This document shows positions 24,850-33,983 of a stretch of DNA of 49,776 nt, one piece after another. The position numbers and the translations under genes were made by a program. The first letter of the stretch is position 1, and every line of letters starts with the position of its first letter. The notes beneath the pieces were generated by a model that was given only the letters and a program-made list of their open reading frames with translations, searched no databases and was not told where the DNA came from. The stretch comes from Nevskia soli DSM 19509 (lineage in GTDB: Bacteria > Pseudomonadota > Gammaproteobacteria > Nevskiales > Nevskiaceae). The stretch covers positions 1-49,776 of the forward strand of contig NZ_JONR01000026.1 of assembly GCF_000711955.1 (NCBI RefSeq), in the 5' to 3' direction.

Positions 24850-27588
24850 TCATGCGGCATTCACCCGCGAGAGCTTGATGGTGGCGCCCGCCTCGGCGTA
24901 AGCCATGCCTTCGACACCCAGCGGCAGGCCCACGGTGCCGCGCGGCAACGTCGGCAGCAGGCGCAGCGGCAGGCGCACCGCCGAACCGGCCAAGGCCACG
25001 TCGATCAGCATGTTGGCGCCGATGCCGAGGCTGTCGGCGTCGGCCGGGTTGAGGCCGACGTAAGGCTTGGGCGCGCGCTCGGCCACCGGCGCGGCACGGG
25101 CGGAGAGCTCTTCACCGCCGAAGATGTGATGCAGGTTCACCGTGCGCCATTCGCCGGCCTTGGCGGTGAAAGCGGCAGGGATGGCGTCGAAGTAGGTCTT
25201 CACCGCGGCATGCGCCTGCGGCTCGAACAGTCGCACGCCGGCATCGCCGCCGCGCAGGTGTCCGCCCACCTCGTCCTGGAACTTGTTCCAGGACTGCGGC
25301 GAGTTCCAGCCCGGGGCCCAGGCGAAGGGGATCAGGGCGGAGGGGCGGTCGCCAGCCTCGGTGCCGTGATGGCCTTCCATGGAGAAGGCGAGGGCGGTGT
25401 CCGCGTCCTGGCTGGCGCGCGGCTCGTGCACCGAGATGTTGGCGCGCATCGCGGTGCGGCCGCTGTAGCGGTGTGGCTCGCGCGCCACCTTGAGGCCGTG
25501 CATGCGGAACTGCGCGTTCGGTGCGGCCTTGACCATGCCGTTCAGCTGCGGCAGCGCCTGCTCGCAGGCGATGCTGACATCGTCGAAGTGTTTCCACTCG
25601 GAGGCGACGTTGCTGTATTGCGCGCGCAGGTCGTTGAGCCAGTACCAGGCTTCGCGGATGGTGACCTTGGGATCGTAATAGGTCGCGTCGTAGACCTGGA
25701 AGTAGCGCTGGGCGCGGCCTTCATTGTTGACCACGGTGCCGTCACCCTCGGCGAAGCTGGCGGCGGACAGCACCACCTCGGCCTGCTGGGCGGTGTCGGT
25801 CATCTGGTGATCGGCCACCACCACCTTGGCGTTCTTCAGCGCGGCATCGACCAGCGCCTTGCCGGCGCGGCGATAAAGATCGTTCTCCACCACCACCACG
25901 GCATCGGCGGCGCCGGACTTCAGGGCTTCCAGCGCCTGGTCCAGGCCGGCGGCCTGCATCAGCGCCAGGCCCATGCTGTTCACTTCCGGCACCACCAGGC
26001 TCAGCTCGACATGCTTGCCCTTGGCCTGCAATGCACGCACCACGTTGGCGGCGGCGTCGATCACCGACTCCAGGCCGGTGCCGGTGCCGGAGACCACCAG
26101 CGGCTTGTCGGCGGCGAGCAGGCCGTCGGCGATGGTCTTGACCAGGGCGGTGCTGGCTTCATCCAGGCCGGACACGGCAGGCGCGGTGGCATCGATCGCA
26201 TGCGCCACGGCGAAGCCGAGACGGGCGATGTCTTCCGGCGCGGCGCGGTAGGTCTGCGCGGCGATGTCGTCGATGCGGGTGGCGTCGACGCTGGCGACGT
26301 ACAGCGGGTTCTTCTCGTGCTGGCCGATGTCGGCCAGCGCGGCGGCCTGCCATTCGGCGATGTGCTTGTCGCGCGCGAGCGTGGTCTGGCGGCCGCGCGC
26401 GGTCTGGCGCAGGGCCAGCGCGATGCGCGGCGCGGTGTTGGTGACGTCCTCGCCCAGCACGAAGGCGGCGTCGGCCTGCTCGATCACGCGCAGGGAGGGG
26501 ATGCGCACATGCCCTTCGCTGAGGATCTTCGCGGCCTTCTGCACCAGCTTGCCTTCGGCGGCGGAGTGGCCGTCGAAGAAATTCTCCGCTCCGACCAGGG
26601 TGCGCAGGGCAAAGTTGGCTTCCAGGCTGGCGCGCGGCGAGCCGATGCCGATGACGCGCTTGGCCGACTTCAGCAGGTTGGCGGCGTGCAGCACCGCCTC
26701 GTCCGGCGGCAGTGCGACAAAGCTGCCGTCGCGCTTGACCAGCGGCTGGCGCGGACGGTCCTTGCGGTTGACGAAGCCGTAGCCGAAACGGCCGCGGTCG
26801 CACAGGAAGTAGTGGTTGACCGCGCCGTTGTAGCGGTTCTCGATGCGGCGGATCTCGCCGTAGCGTTCACCCGGGCTGGTGTTGCAGCCCACCGCGCAGC
26901 CCTGGCAGATGCTGGGGGCGAACTGCATGTCCCACTTGCGGTTGTAGCGGTCGCCGTGGGTCTTGTCGGTGAACACGCCGGTGGGGCAGACCTCGGTCAG
27001 GTTGCCGGAGAATTCGCTTTCCAGGATGCCGTCGGTCTCGCGGCCGAAGTACACATTGGAAGCGGTACCGTAGACGCCGAGGTCGGTGCCGCCGGCATAG
27101 TCCTTGTAGTAGCGCGTGCAGCGGTAGCAGGAAATGCAGCGGTTCATCTCGTGATTGATGAACGGCCCCAGGTACTGGTTCTGGTGGGTGCGCTTGGTGA
27201 AGCGGTAGCGGCGCGTGGCATGGCCGGTCATCACCGTCATGTCCTGCAGGTGGCAGTGGCCGCCTTCCTCGCACACCGGGCAATCGTGCGGGTGATTGGT
27301 CATCAGCCATTCCACCACGCTGGCACGGAAGGCCTTGGATTCCTCGTCGCCGATGGAGATGTAGGTGCCGTCGGTGGAAGGCGTCATGCAGGACATGACG
27401 ATGCGGCCCTGCTTGTCGTTGGCGTCGCGGTAGGCTTTCACCGCGCACTGGCGGCAGGCGCCGACGGAGCCCAGCTCCGGGTGCCAGCAGAAGTAGGGGA
27501 TATCGAGGCCCAGCGACAGGCAGGCGTGCAGCAGGTTGTCCCCGCCGTCCACCTCGTACTGCTTGCCGTCTACGTGAATGATCGCCAC
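24850..27588 (-). CDS. nuoG: NADH-quinone oxidoreductase subunit G
   Basis: Large iron-sulfur subunit of the NADH module, 912 residues. The N-terminal 2Fe-2S ferredoxin domain has Cys in CWHPELGSVGACRQCAVK and SCM. His/Cys N5 ligands lie in HPHDCPVCEEGGHCHLQD and N4 ligands in NRCISCYRCTRYY. The extra off-path cluster N7 is also predicted: CQGCAVGC, then 27 residues, then Cys, as in E. coli. A molybdopterin-oxidoreductase-like domain follows. It uses a GTG start with AAGAGA upstream, 25 bp after nuoF. Confidence 0.97.
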   Translation of the reverse strand: MAIIHVDGKQYEVDGGDNLLHACLSLGLDIPYFCWHPELGSVGACRQCAVKAYRDANDKQGRIVMSCMTPSTDGTYISIGDEESKAFRASVVEWLMTNHPHDCPVCEEGGHCHLQDMTVMTGHATRRYRFTKRTHQNQYLGPFINHEMNRCISCYRCTRYYKDYAGGTDLGVYGTASNVYFGRETDGILESEFSGNLTEVCPTGVFTDKTHGDRYNRKWDMQFAPSICQGCAVGCNTSPGERYGEIRRIENRYNGAVNHYFLCDRGRFGYGFVNRKDRPRQPLVKRDGSFVALPPDEAVLHAANLLKSAKRVIGIGSPRASLEANFALRTLVGAENFFDGHSAAEGKLVQKAAKILSEGHVRIPSLRVIEQADAAFVLGEDVTNTAPRIALALRQTARGRQTTLARDKHIAEWQAAALADIGQHEKNPLYVASVDATRIDDIAAQTYRAAPEDIARLGFAVAHAIDATAPAVSGLDEASTALVKTIADGLLAADKPLVVSGTGTGLESVIDAAANVVRALQAKGKHVELSLVVPEVNSMGLALMQAAGLDQALEALKSGAADAVVVVENDLYRRAGKALVDAALKNAKVVVADHQMTDTAQQAEVVLSAASFAEGDGTVVNNEGRAQRYFQVYDATYYDPKVTIREAWYWLNDLRAQYSNVASEWKHFDDVSIACEQALPQLNGMVKAAPNAQFRMHGLKVAREPHRYSGRTAMRANISVHEPRASQDADTALAFSMEGHHGTEAGDRPSALIPFAWAPGWNSPQSWNKFQDEVGGHLRGGDAGVRLFEPQAHAAVKTYFDAIPAAFTAKAGEWRTVNLHHIFGGEELSARAAPVAERAPKPYVGLNPADADSLGIGANMLIDVALAGSAVRLPLRLLPTLPRGTVGLPLGVEGMAYAEAGATIKLSRVNAA

Positions 27589-27613
27589 GTCGTTTCTCTT
27601 TTCCGTATTTCGG

Positions 27614-28912
27614 TTAAGCCGCTGCCTGCGCCGGTGCCTTGGCGATGCCGGCCTCGAATTCGGCGCGGAAGTATTTCAGCGCCGACTGCAGCGGCTCCAT
27701 CGCGCCGGGCGCGTGGGCGCAGAAGGTCTTGCCGGGGCCGAGGAAGCGGGTCAGCTGCTCCAGTGTCTGGATGTCGCCTTCGCGGCCCTGCCCCTGTTCC
27801 AGCGCATACAGCAGCTTCTCGGTCCAGGGCAGGCCGTCGCGGCAGGGCGTGCACCAGCCGCAGGATTCGCGGGCGAAGAATTCTTCCAGGTTGCGCACCA
27901 CCGAGACGATGTTCTGCTTGTCGTCCACCACGGTGAGCAGGCCCGTGCCCATGCGGCTGCCGGCCTTGGCGATGGTGTCGAAATCCATCGCCAGGTCCAG
28001 GTGCTCGGGCATCAGGAAGTCGGTGGAGGCGCCGCCCGGCAGCCAGCATTTCAGCTTGAGGCCGTCCTTCATGCCGCCGGCATGCTCTTCCAGGATCTCG
28101 CGGGCGCTGGTGCCGAAGGGCAGTTCCCAGCAGCCGGTCTTCCTGGCGCGGCCGGAGACGCCGTACAGCTTGGTACCGGCGTCCTTGCTCTTGCCCTGCG
28201 ACAGGCCCTGGAACCAGGCGCCGCCGCGCAGCACGATGTGCGGCACGTTGGACAGGGTCTCGACGTTGTTCACCACCGTCGGCTTGCCCCACAGGCCGGC
28301 GATCTGCGGGAACGGCGGCTTCGCGCGCGGATTGGCGCGGCGGCCTTCCAGCGAATTGATCAGCGCGGTTTCTTCGCCGCAGATGTAGCGGCCGGCGCCG
28401 GTGTGCACAAACAGCTCGAAATTCCAGCCCGAGCCGAGGATGTTCTGACCCAGGTAGCCGGCGGCCTTGGCTTCGGCCACGGCCTTGTTGAGGCGTTCCG
28501 CGGCCACCACGTATTCGCCGCGCAGGAAGATGTAGCCGCGGGTCGCCTGGATGGCGTAGCCCGAGACGATCATCGCTTCCACCAGCTGGTGCGGCAGGCC
28601 TTCCATCAGCAGCCGGTCCTTGAAGGTGCCCGGCTCCATCTCGTCGGCATTGCAGACGATGTACTTGTTCTTCGGCGCGTCGGCGCCCATCGGCACCAGG
28701 CCCCACTTGACGCCGGTGGGGAAGCCGGCGCCGCCGCGGCCGCGCAGGTTGGCGTCCTTGACCGCCTTGGTCACTTCGGCCGGCGCTTCCTTCACCACTT
28801 TATGCAGCGCGGCGTAGCCGTCCTGCGCCTCGTAGGCCTTGAGGTCGAGCGGGTTGGCCAGGTTGACGCGGTAGGTCAGGGGCTTGCTGTCGGCGTAGGG
28901 GAGCGCGCTCAC
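27614..28912 (-). CDS. nuoF: NADH-quinone oxidoreductase subunit F
   Basis: NADH- and FMN-binding subunit with cluster N3, 432 residues. Seen are the FMN/NADH loop GRGGAGFPTGVKWGL, NADEMEPGTFKDR, GAGRYICGEETALINSLEG, and the N3 ligands in ESCGWCTPCRDG plus the later Cys of TFCAHAPG. The GTG start overlaps the nuoE stop (GTGA), giving tight coupling. Longer in-frame openings run back into nuoE and lack family likeness. Confidence 0.97.
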   Translation of the reverse strand: MSALPYADSKPLTYRVNLANPLDLKAYEAQDGYAALHKVVKEAPAEVTKAVKDANLRGRGGAGFPTGVKWGLVPMGADAPKNKYIVCNADEMEPGTFKDRLLMEGLPHQLVEAMIVSGYAIQATRGYIFLRGEYVVAAERLNKAVAEAKAAGYLGQNILGSGWNFELFVHTGAGRYICGEETALINSLEGRRANPRAKPPFPQIAGLWGKPTVVNNVETLSNVPHIVLRGGAWFQGLSQGKSKDAGTKLYGVSGRARKTGCWELPFGTSAREILEEHAGGMKDGLKLKCWLPGGASTDFLMPEHLDLAMDFDTIAKAGSRMGTGLLTVVDDKQNIVSVVRNLEEFFARESCGWCTPCRDGLPWTEKLLYALEQGQGREGDIQTLEQLTRFLGPGKTFCAHAPGAMEPLQSALKYFRAEFEAGIAKAPAQAAA

Positions 28913-29448
28913 TTGTATTGCTCCAGCAGCTGGTCGATATGGTCCGGCGCGATATCGAAATGCGTGTCCTGGTCGATCATCAGCACCGGGCCCTTGTCGC
29001 AGGCGCCGAGGCAGCAGATCGGCAGCAGGGTGAAGCGGCCGTCCGGCGTGGTCTGGCCCAGTTCCACGCCGAGCTTGGCGCTGAAGGCCTTTTTCACGTC
29101 GTCGTAACCGGTGAGGAAGCAGGACACGCTGTCGCACATCTTGATGACGTGGCGGCCCACCGGGCGGCGGAAGATCAGGTTGTAGAACGTCGCCACGCCT
29201 TCCACGTCGGAGCCGGGAATGCCCAGCACTTCGCCGATGGCGGGGATTGCGCCGTCCGGCACCCAGCCGTGGCGGTGTTGCACGATCTTCAGCGCCTCGA
29301 TGGTGGCGGCGCGGGGATCCTCGTAATGATGCGTCTCGTGCTCGATCGCCGCGCGGTCGTCGGCGTGCAGCACGAACGGTTCCTGCCGCGGCAGGTCGGC
29401 CAGCTTGATGATCGGCTGTGTGCTTTCCATGGTGTTAGCGGTCGACAT
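28909..29448 (-). CDS. nuoE: NADH-quinone oxidoreductase subunit E
   Basis: Thioredoxin-like subunit with 2Fe-2S cluster N1a, 179 residues. Ligands are seen in CDSVSC and ICCLGACDKGP. The ATG at 29448 overlaps the end of nuoCD by 14 bp. A second ATG six codons later (29430) would start 4 bp after the nuoCD stop. Neither has a clear ribosome site, so the exact start is open. Confidence 0.97.
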   Translation of the reverse strand: MSTANTMESTQPIIKLADLPRQEPFVLHADDRAAIEHETHHYEDPRAATIEALKIVQHRHGWVPDGAIPAIGEVLGIPGSDVEGVATFYNLIFRRPVGRHVIKMCDSVSCFLTGYDDVKKAFSAKLGVELGQTTPDGRFTLLPICCLGACDKGPVLMIDQDTHFDIAPDHIDQLLEQYK

Positions 29449-31222
29449 CGGCCATCACGAAGTCAATGGAGGCCAGCAGCATGATCAGGTCGGGGATCAT
29501 GCTGCCGTTGATGATGTGGGGAATCATCTGCAGGTGCGCGAAGCTGGGCGTGCGGATGCGCGTGCGGTAGCTGGTGGTGCTGCCGTCGCTGCTCAGGTAG
29601 TAGCTGTTGATGCCCTTGGTGGCCTCGATCAGCTGGCTCGATTCGCCTGGCGGCATCACCGGTCCCCAGGACACGCCCAGGAAGTGGGTGATGAGGGTTT
29701 CGATGTCCTGCAGGGTGCGCTCTTTCGGCGGCGGGCAGGTCAGCGGGTGGTCGGCCTTGTAGGGGCCGGCCGGCATGTGGTCGAGGCACTGCTTGATGAT
29801 GCGCACGCTCTGGCGCATCTCTTCCAGGCGCACCATGCCGCGGTCGTAGGCATCGCCGTTCTTGCCCAGCGGCACTTCGAACTCGAAGTTCTCGTAACCG
29901 GAGTAGGGACGGGCCTTGCGCAGGTCGTAGTCGCAGCCGGTGGCGCGCAGGCCGGCGCCGGTGGCGCCCCATTCGATCGCCTCGGCGGTGTTGTATTCGG
30001 CGACGTGGATGGTGCGGGCGCGCAGGATGCCGTTCTTCATCGCCGCCTTTTCGTATTCGTCGAGGCGCTTGGGCAGCCATTCGACGAAATCGCGCACCAG
30101 CTTGTCCCAGCCGCGCGGCAGGTCATGCGCCACGCCGCCGATGCGATACCAGGCCGGATGCATGCGGAACCCGGTGATGGCCTCGATCACGTCGTAGGCC
30201 TTCATGCGGTCGGTGAACATGAAGAAGATCGGCGTCATCGCGCCCACGTCCTGGATATAGGTGCCCAGGAACAGCAGGTGCGAGGTGATGCGGAAGAACT
30301 CCGCCATCATCACGCGGATGGTCTTGACCCGGTCCGGCACGGTGATGCCGGCCAGTTTCTCCACCGCCAGCACGTACGGCAGGTTGTTCATCACCCCGCC
30401 GAGATAGTCGATGCGGTCGGTGTAGGGGATGAAGGTGTGCCAGGACTGCCGCTCCGCCATCTTCTCGGCGCCGCGGTGGTGGTAGCCGATGTCCGGCACG
30501 CAATCCACGATCTCCTCGCCGTCCAGCTGCAGCACGATGCGGAAGGCACCGTGCGCGCTCGGATGGTTGGGGCCGAGATTGAGGAACATGAAGTCATGGT
30601 CCGAGGTGCTGCGCTTCATGCCCCATTCTTCGGGCTTGAACTTCAGGCCTTCCTGCTCGAGGTCCTGCTTCGCCGCATCGAGCATGAACGGATCGAACTC
30701 GGTGGCGCGCGCCGGGTAGTCCTTGCGCAGCGGGTGGCCTTTCCAGGTGCGCGGCAGCAGGATGCGCTGCAGGTTCGGATGGCCCTCGAAGACGATGCCG
30801 AACAGGTCCCAGGCTTCGCGCTCGTACCAGTTGGCGTTGGCCCACAGCTTGTGGATCGAGGGGATGCTCGGCGCGTCGCCGGACAGGGCCACCTTGATCC
30901 TGACGTCGGAGTTACGGTCGATCGACAGCAGGTGATAGAACACCGTGAAGTCGGCCGAGGGGCCCAGGCGGTTGCGGCGCAGGCGCTCGTCCACCGCGCT
31001 CAGGTCCAGCAGCATCTTGTACGGACGCGGCACCCCGTTCTTGAGGAAGGCCAGCACTTCGGCGAAGCGCTCCTTCGGCGTCCACAGCGTCGGGACGTCG
31101 TCCTTGGTCGGCTGGAAGGTGAAGGCGTTCTCGCCGAAGCGCGCGTACAGCTCGCGCACCACTTCCGGCAGGGTGCCGGGCGCGGTAGCGGGATTGAGGG
31201 GTGCGGGAGCGTCGTCTGCCAT
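29435..31222 (-). CDS. nuoCD: NADH-quinone oxidoreductase fused subunit CD
   Basis: Single 595-residue chain joining the 30-kDa (NuoC) and 49-kDa (NuoD) subunits, the size of the E. coli fusion. NuoC part: about residues 1-185 (ANWYEREAWDLFGIVFEGHPNLQRIL). NuoD part: about 205-595, with FLNLGPNHPSAHGAFR, PDIGYHHRGAEKMAE and a C-terminal IDFVMADVDR. It shapes the quinone site with NuoB. It starts 3 bp after nuoB. The fusion supports a gammaproteobacterial origin. Confidence 0.98.
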   Translation of the reverse strand: MADDAPAPLNPATAPGTLPEVVRELYARFGENAFTFQPTKDDVPTLWTPKERFAEVLAFLKNGVPRPYKMLLDLSAVDERLRRNRLGPSADFTVFYHLLSIDRNSDVRIKVALSGDAPSIPSIHKLWANANWYEREAWDLFGIVFEGHPNLQRILLPRTWKGHPLRKDYPARATEFDPFMLDAAKQDLEQEGLKFKPEEWGMKRSTSDHDFMFLNLGPNHPSAHGAFRIVLQLDGEEIVDCVPDIGYHHRGAEKMAERQSWHTFIPYTDRIDYLGGVMNNLPYVLAVEKLAGITVPDRVKTIRVMMAEFFRITSHLLFLGTYIQDVGAMTPIFFMFTDRMKAYDVIEAITGFRMHPAWYRIGGVAHDLPRGWDKLVRDFVEWLPKRLDEYEKAAMKNGILRARTIHVAEYNTAEAIEWGATGAGLRATGCDYDLRKARPYSGYENFEFEVPLGKNGDAYDRGMVRLEEMRQSVRIIKQCLDHMPAGPYKADHPLTCPPPKERTLQDIETLITHFLGVSWGPVMPPGESSQLIEATKGINSYYLSSDGSTTSYRTRIRTPSFAHLQMIPHIINGSMIPDLIMLLASIDFVMADVDR

Positions 31223-31225
31223 GAC

Positions 31226-31885
31226 TTAGATCTGGTCGGGCGTGCGCAGGGTGGTCTGGGCGCGGCGTTCGGCCAGCTTGCGGTCGCGCTCCGCCTGCAT
31301 CGGCTGGCGGTACACGCCCTGGTCGCCCACCACCCAGGACAGCGGGCGGGTTTCCTTGCCGATCGAATCCTGCAGCAGCATCAGCGCCTGCAGGAAGGCT
31401 TCCGGGCGCGGCGGGCAGCCCGGGATGTAAACGTCCACCGGCAGGAACTTGTCCACGCCCTGCACCACGGAATAGATGTCGTACATGCCGCCGGAGTTGG
31501 CGCAGGAGCCCATCGAGATGACCCAGCGCGGTTCCACCATCTGCTCGTACAGGCGCTGCACCACCGGCGCCATCTTCACGAAGCAGGTGCCGGCGATGAC
31601 CATCAGGTCGGCCTGGCGCGGCGAAGCGCGGATCACCTCGGCGCCGAAGCGGGCGAGATCGTGCGGCGCGGTGAAGGCCGTGGCCATCTCCACATAGCAA
31701 CAGGACAGGCCGAAGTTGTACGGCCAGATCGAATTCTTGCGGCCCCAGTTGACCACCTTGTCCAGCGTGGTGGTCAGCACGGTGCGCTTCACCTGCTCTT
31801 CGATGTAGCCGGTGCCCTCGTTGACGCCGGCCGGGGTGGCCGAGCGCTTGGCGTTGGGGTCGATGCGTGTCAGCGAATATTCCAT
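31226..31885 (-). CDS. nuoB: NADH-quinone oxidoreductase subunit B
   Basis: Holds cluster N2, the last iron-sulfur centre before quinone. 219 residues (E. coli 220). Ligands: the tandem Cys pair of GLSCCYVEM, Cys in GTCFVKMAP or GSCANSGGMY, and IPGCPPRPEA. The ATG at 31885 (MEYSLTRIDPN) lies 10 bp after nuoA. The frame is open further back into nuoA, but that part is not NuoB-like. Confidence 0.97.
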   Translation of the reverse strand: MEYSLTRIDPNAKRSATPAGVNEGTGYIEEQVKRTVLTTTLDKVVNWGRKNSIWPYNFGLSCCYVEMATAFTAPHDLARFGAEVIRASPRQADLMVIAGTCFVKMAPVVQRLYEQMVEPRWVISMGSCANSGGMYDIYSVVQGVDKFLPVDVYIPGCPPRPEAFLQALMLLQDSIGKETRPLSWVVGDQGVYRQPMQAERDRKLAERRAQTTLRTPDQI

Positions 31886-31895
31886 GCCTGCACTC

Positions 31896-32339
31896 TCAAA
31901 TCTTGTCGGTCGCCGCGGCCGCCTGCGCTTCGCGCAGACGCTGCAGGCGGGGTTTCGGGGCCCAATCCAGGCCGCCCAGCCGCCATACATAAACCAGGCC
32001 AACCAGCAGCACGGCTATGAAAATGGCCGCCTCGATGAAGCCGGACCAGCCGCTTTCACGCAGCGAGACCGCCCAGGCGTAGAGGAACACGGCTTCGAGA
32101 TCGAAGATGACGAAGAACATCGCCACCAGGTAGAACTTGGCGGAGATGCGCAGGCGGCCGCTGCCCACCGACACCACGCCGGATTCGAAGGGATCGTTCT
32201 TGGCGCGCCCGGTATTGCGGCCGCCCAGGACCCAGGACAGGCCGAGCATCAGCAACACCACGCCGAGCACCGCCACGGTGTAGACCAGGAAGGCCCAGGT
32301 TTGCGGCGAGCGCGGTAAATTTTCGATTAGGAAATGCAC
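31896..32339 (-). CDS. nuoA: NADH-quinone oxidoreductase subunit A
   Basis: Three-helix membrane subunit next to the quinone site, 147 residues. Core motif: KNDPFESGVVSVGSGRLRISAKFYLVAMFFVIFDLEAVFLYAWAV, read in parts. The GTG at 32339 is the earliest possible start, since an in-frame stop lies four codons upstream. First gene of the operon; its leader lies in the 379-bp divergent gap to rlmI. Confidence 0.95.
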   Translation of the reverse strand: MHFLIENLPRSPQTWAFLVYTVAVLGVVLLMLGLSWVLGGRNTGRAKNDPFESGVVSVGSGRLRISAKFYLVAMFFVIFDLEAVFLYAWAVSLRESGWSGFIEAAIFIAVLLVGLVYVWRLGGLDWAPKPRLQRLREAQAAAATDKI

Positions 32340-32718
32340 GCCCCAGTCTCACGATAGGTTGCGATGCGCCGTCCACGCAAAGTCCGGTGGAACAGCCCCG
32401 GGCGTCGTTGGCGGCGGCCAAAATCAGATGGCGCGTATGATACGCGAACGTTCCTCCGATCGCAGCTTGTGCGATCCCCTTTATCTGAGCTAGGCACTCC
32501 GGGCCCCCGTTGCGGTGAGTCGATCATCGGGTCCCGCGGTCCGGAATGCCCGGGCGGGCCGGGTCAGGATCCTGCGCAAAACCTGTCGTTGCAGGGGATT
32601 CTCCGGCATGGCCACCACGCTCGTCGTTGATGCGCGTCAAGTACACTGCGCCCATCCTCATCGGCGCCGCGTGCAATCCGTCCCGCCGCACTGCTCAAAA
32701 TAATAGCGAACCATTCTC
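32340..32718. promoter_or_regulatory. 379-bp divergent gap between nuoA and rlmI, probable nuo promoter
   Basis: No gene found. On the minus strand a -10-like TATCAT (32442-32437) sits inside a perfect palindrome CGCGTAT-C-ATACGCG (32432-32446), with no convincing -35. A second hairpin, GATCGCA-N5-TGCGATC, lies just upstream at 32458-32476. Both are good candidates for regulator binding at the nuo promoter. I found no tRNA remnant here. Confidence 0.4.
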
Positions 32719-33903
32719 ATGTCCGACATCCTCCTGCGTCTGAAGCCCAACGAAGAGCGCCGCCTGCGCGCCGGTCACCTGTGGGTCTACTCCAACGAGA
32801 TCGACACCGAACGCACCCCGCTCAAGACCCTGCCGGCCGGAGCCCTGTGCCGCATCGTCGACTCGCGCGGCAATCCGCTGGGCACCGGTTACGTCAACCC
32901 GCATGCGCTGCTGTGCGCGCGCCTGCTCACCGGGCAAGGCGACGCCAGCATCGATACCGACTGGTTCGCCCGCCGCCTGCGCGCCGCCGCGGCGATGCGC
33001 GACCGCCTCTACGGCAAGCCGTTCTACCGCATGGTCCATGGCGAGGCCGACGGTCTGCCCGGCCTGGTGATCGACCGCTACGGCGATGTCTACGTGGTGC
33101 AGATCGGCACCGCCGGCATGGAGAACCTGAAGGCGCAGCTGCTCGATGCCCTGCAGGCCGAATTCAAGCCGCGCGGCGTGGTGTTGCGTAACGACTCCTC
33201 GGCCCGCGAGGCCGAGAACCTGCCGCTCTACGTCGAGGACATTGGTGCGGTGCCGCAAACGGTCACCATCGACGAAGGCGGAGTGTTGTTCGACATCGCC
33301 ATGCACGGTAGCCAGAAGACCGGCTGGTTCTACGACCAGCGCGACAACCGCGACCGCCTGGGGCGCTATGTCCGCGATGCGCGGGTGCTGGATGTCTTCA
33401 GCTATGTCGGCGGCTGGGCCCTGCGCGCGCACGGCTTTGGTGCAAAGGAAGTCAGCTGCATCGACAGCTCCGCCCCGGCCCTCGAAGCCGCCGGCCACAA
33501 TGCCGAACTCAACGGCGCCAGGCTGGAACTGCTCAAGGGCCAGGCCCTGGACGTGATGAAACAGCTCGCCGCCGACGGCCGCCGCTTCGAGGTGGTGATC
33601 GTCGATCCGCCGGCCCTGATCAAGCGCAAGCGCGACCACGAGGAAGGACTCTCCTTATATGGACGCCTCAACCGCGCCGCCCTCAGCCTGCTGACCCCGG
33701 GCGGCTTCCTGGTGTCCTGCTCCTGCTCCTACCACCTGGAGCCGGCCGAATTGCAGCGTGTGCTGCTGCGCGAGGCGCGCGCCACCAGCCGCCGCCTGCA
33801 GATCCTCGAACAGGGCGGGCAGGGGCCCGACCATCCGGTACATCCGGCCATCCCCGAAACGCGCTACCTCAAGGGCTTTTTCTGCGCCGCCGCGCAGGAG
33901 TGA
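32719..33903 (+). CDS. rlmI: 23S rRNA (cytosine1962-C5)-methyltransferase RlmI
   Basis: SAM-dependent RNA methyltransferase of 394 residues (E. coli 396). The N-terminal PUA domain (about 1-80) contains HLWVYSNEI. The Rossmann methyltransferase domain (about 190-390) has VLDVFSYVGGWALRA for SAM and the catalytic region VDPPALIKRKRD, with SCSCSYHL as motif VI. It is divergent from nuoA. lgt follows by 80 bp, a gap with a possible -10 (TACAAT, 33908-33913). Confidence 0.92.
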   Translation: MSDILLRLKPNEERRLRAGHLWVYSNEIDTERTPLKTLPAGALCRIVDSRGNPLGTGYVNPHALLCARLLTGQGDASIDTDWFARRLRAAAAMRDRLYGKPFYRMVHGEADGLPGLVIDRYGDVYVVQIGTAGMENLKAQLLDALQAEFKPRGVVLRNDSSAREAENLPLYVEDIGAVPQTVTIDEGGVLFDIAMHGSQKTGWFYDQRDNRDRLGRYVRDARVLDVFSYVGGWALRAHGFGAKEVSCIDSSAPALEAAGHNAELNGARLELLKGQALDVMKQLAADGRRFEVVIVDPPALIKRKRDHEEGLSLYGRLNRAALSLLTPGGFLVSCSCSYHLEPAELQRVLLREARATSRRLQILEQGGQGPDHPVHPAIPETRYLKGFFCAAAQE

Positions 33904-33983
33904 CCGGTACAATAGCGGTGCCGGCCGCGGCCCGCCGGCCCGGCTTCCACCACCTGTAATCCAGCACCCATAAAGCTCAGCGC

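Noticed and set aside
24698..24860. Extended NuoH with a 54-residue N-terminal leader starting at 24860.
   Set aside because: The leader is a dispersed repeat shared with dnaX, and NuoH homologues begin at the internal ATG. Kept as a finding about the repeat, not as the gene start.
24598..27936. A very long open frame (over 1,100 codons) antisense to nuoG and nuoF, with similar ones opposite aceE, alaS, nuoL and nuoN.
   Set aside because: In GC-rich coding DNA the opposite strand lacks stops in one frame. The translations are low-complexity and His/Gln/Ala/Arg-rich, with no family likeness or ribosome sites, while the sense strands encode clear complex I subunits.
29435..31222. Fused nuoC and nuoD looked unusual at first.
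   Set aside because: The fusion is standard in enterobacteria and many other gammaproteobacteria and is full-length here.
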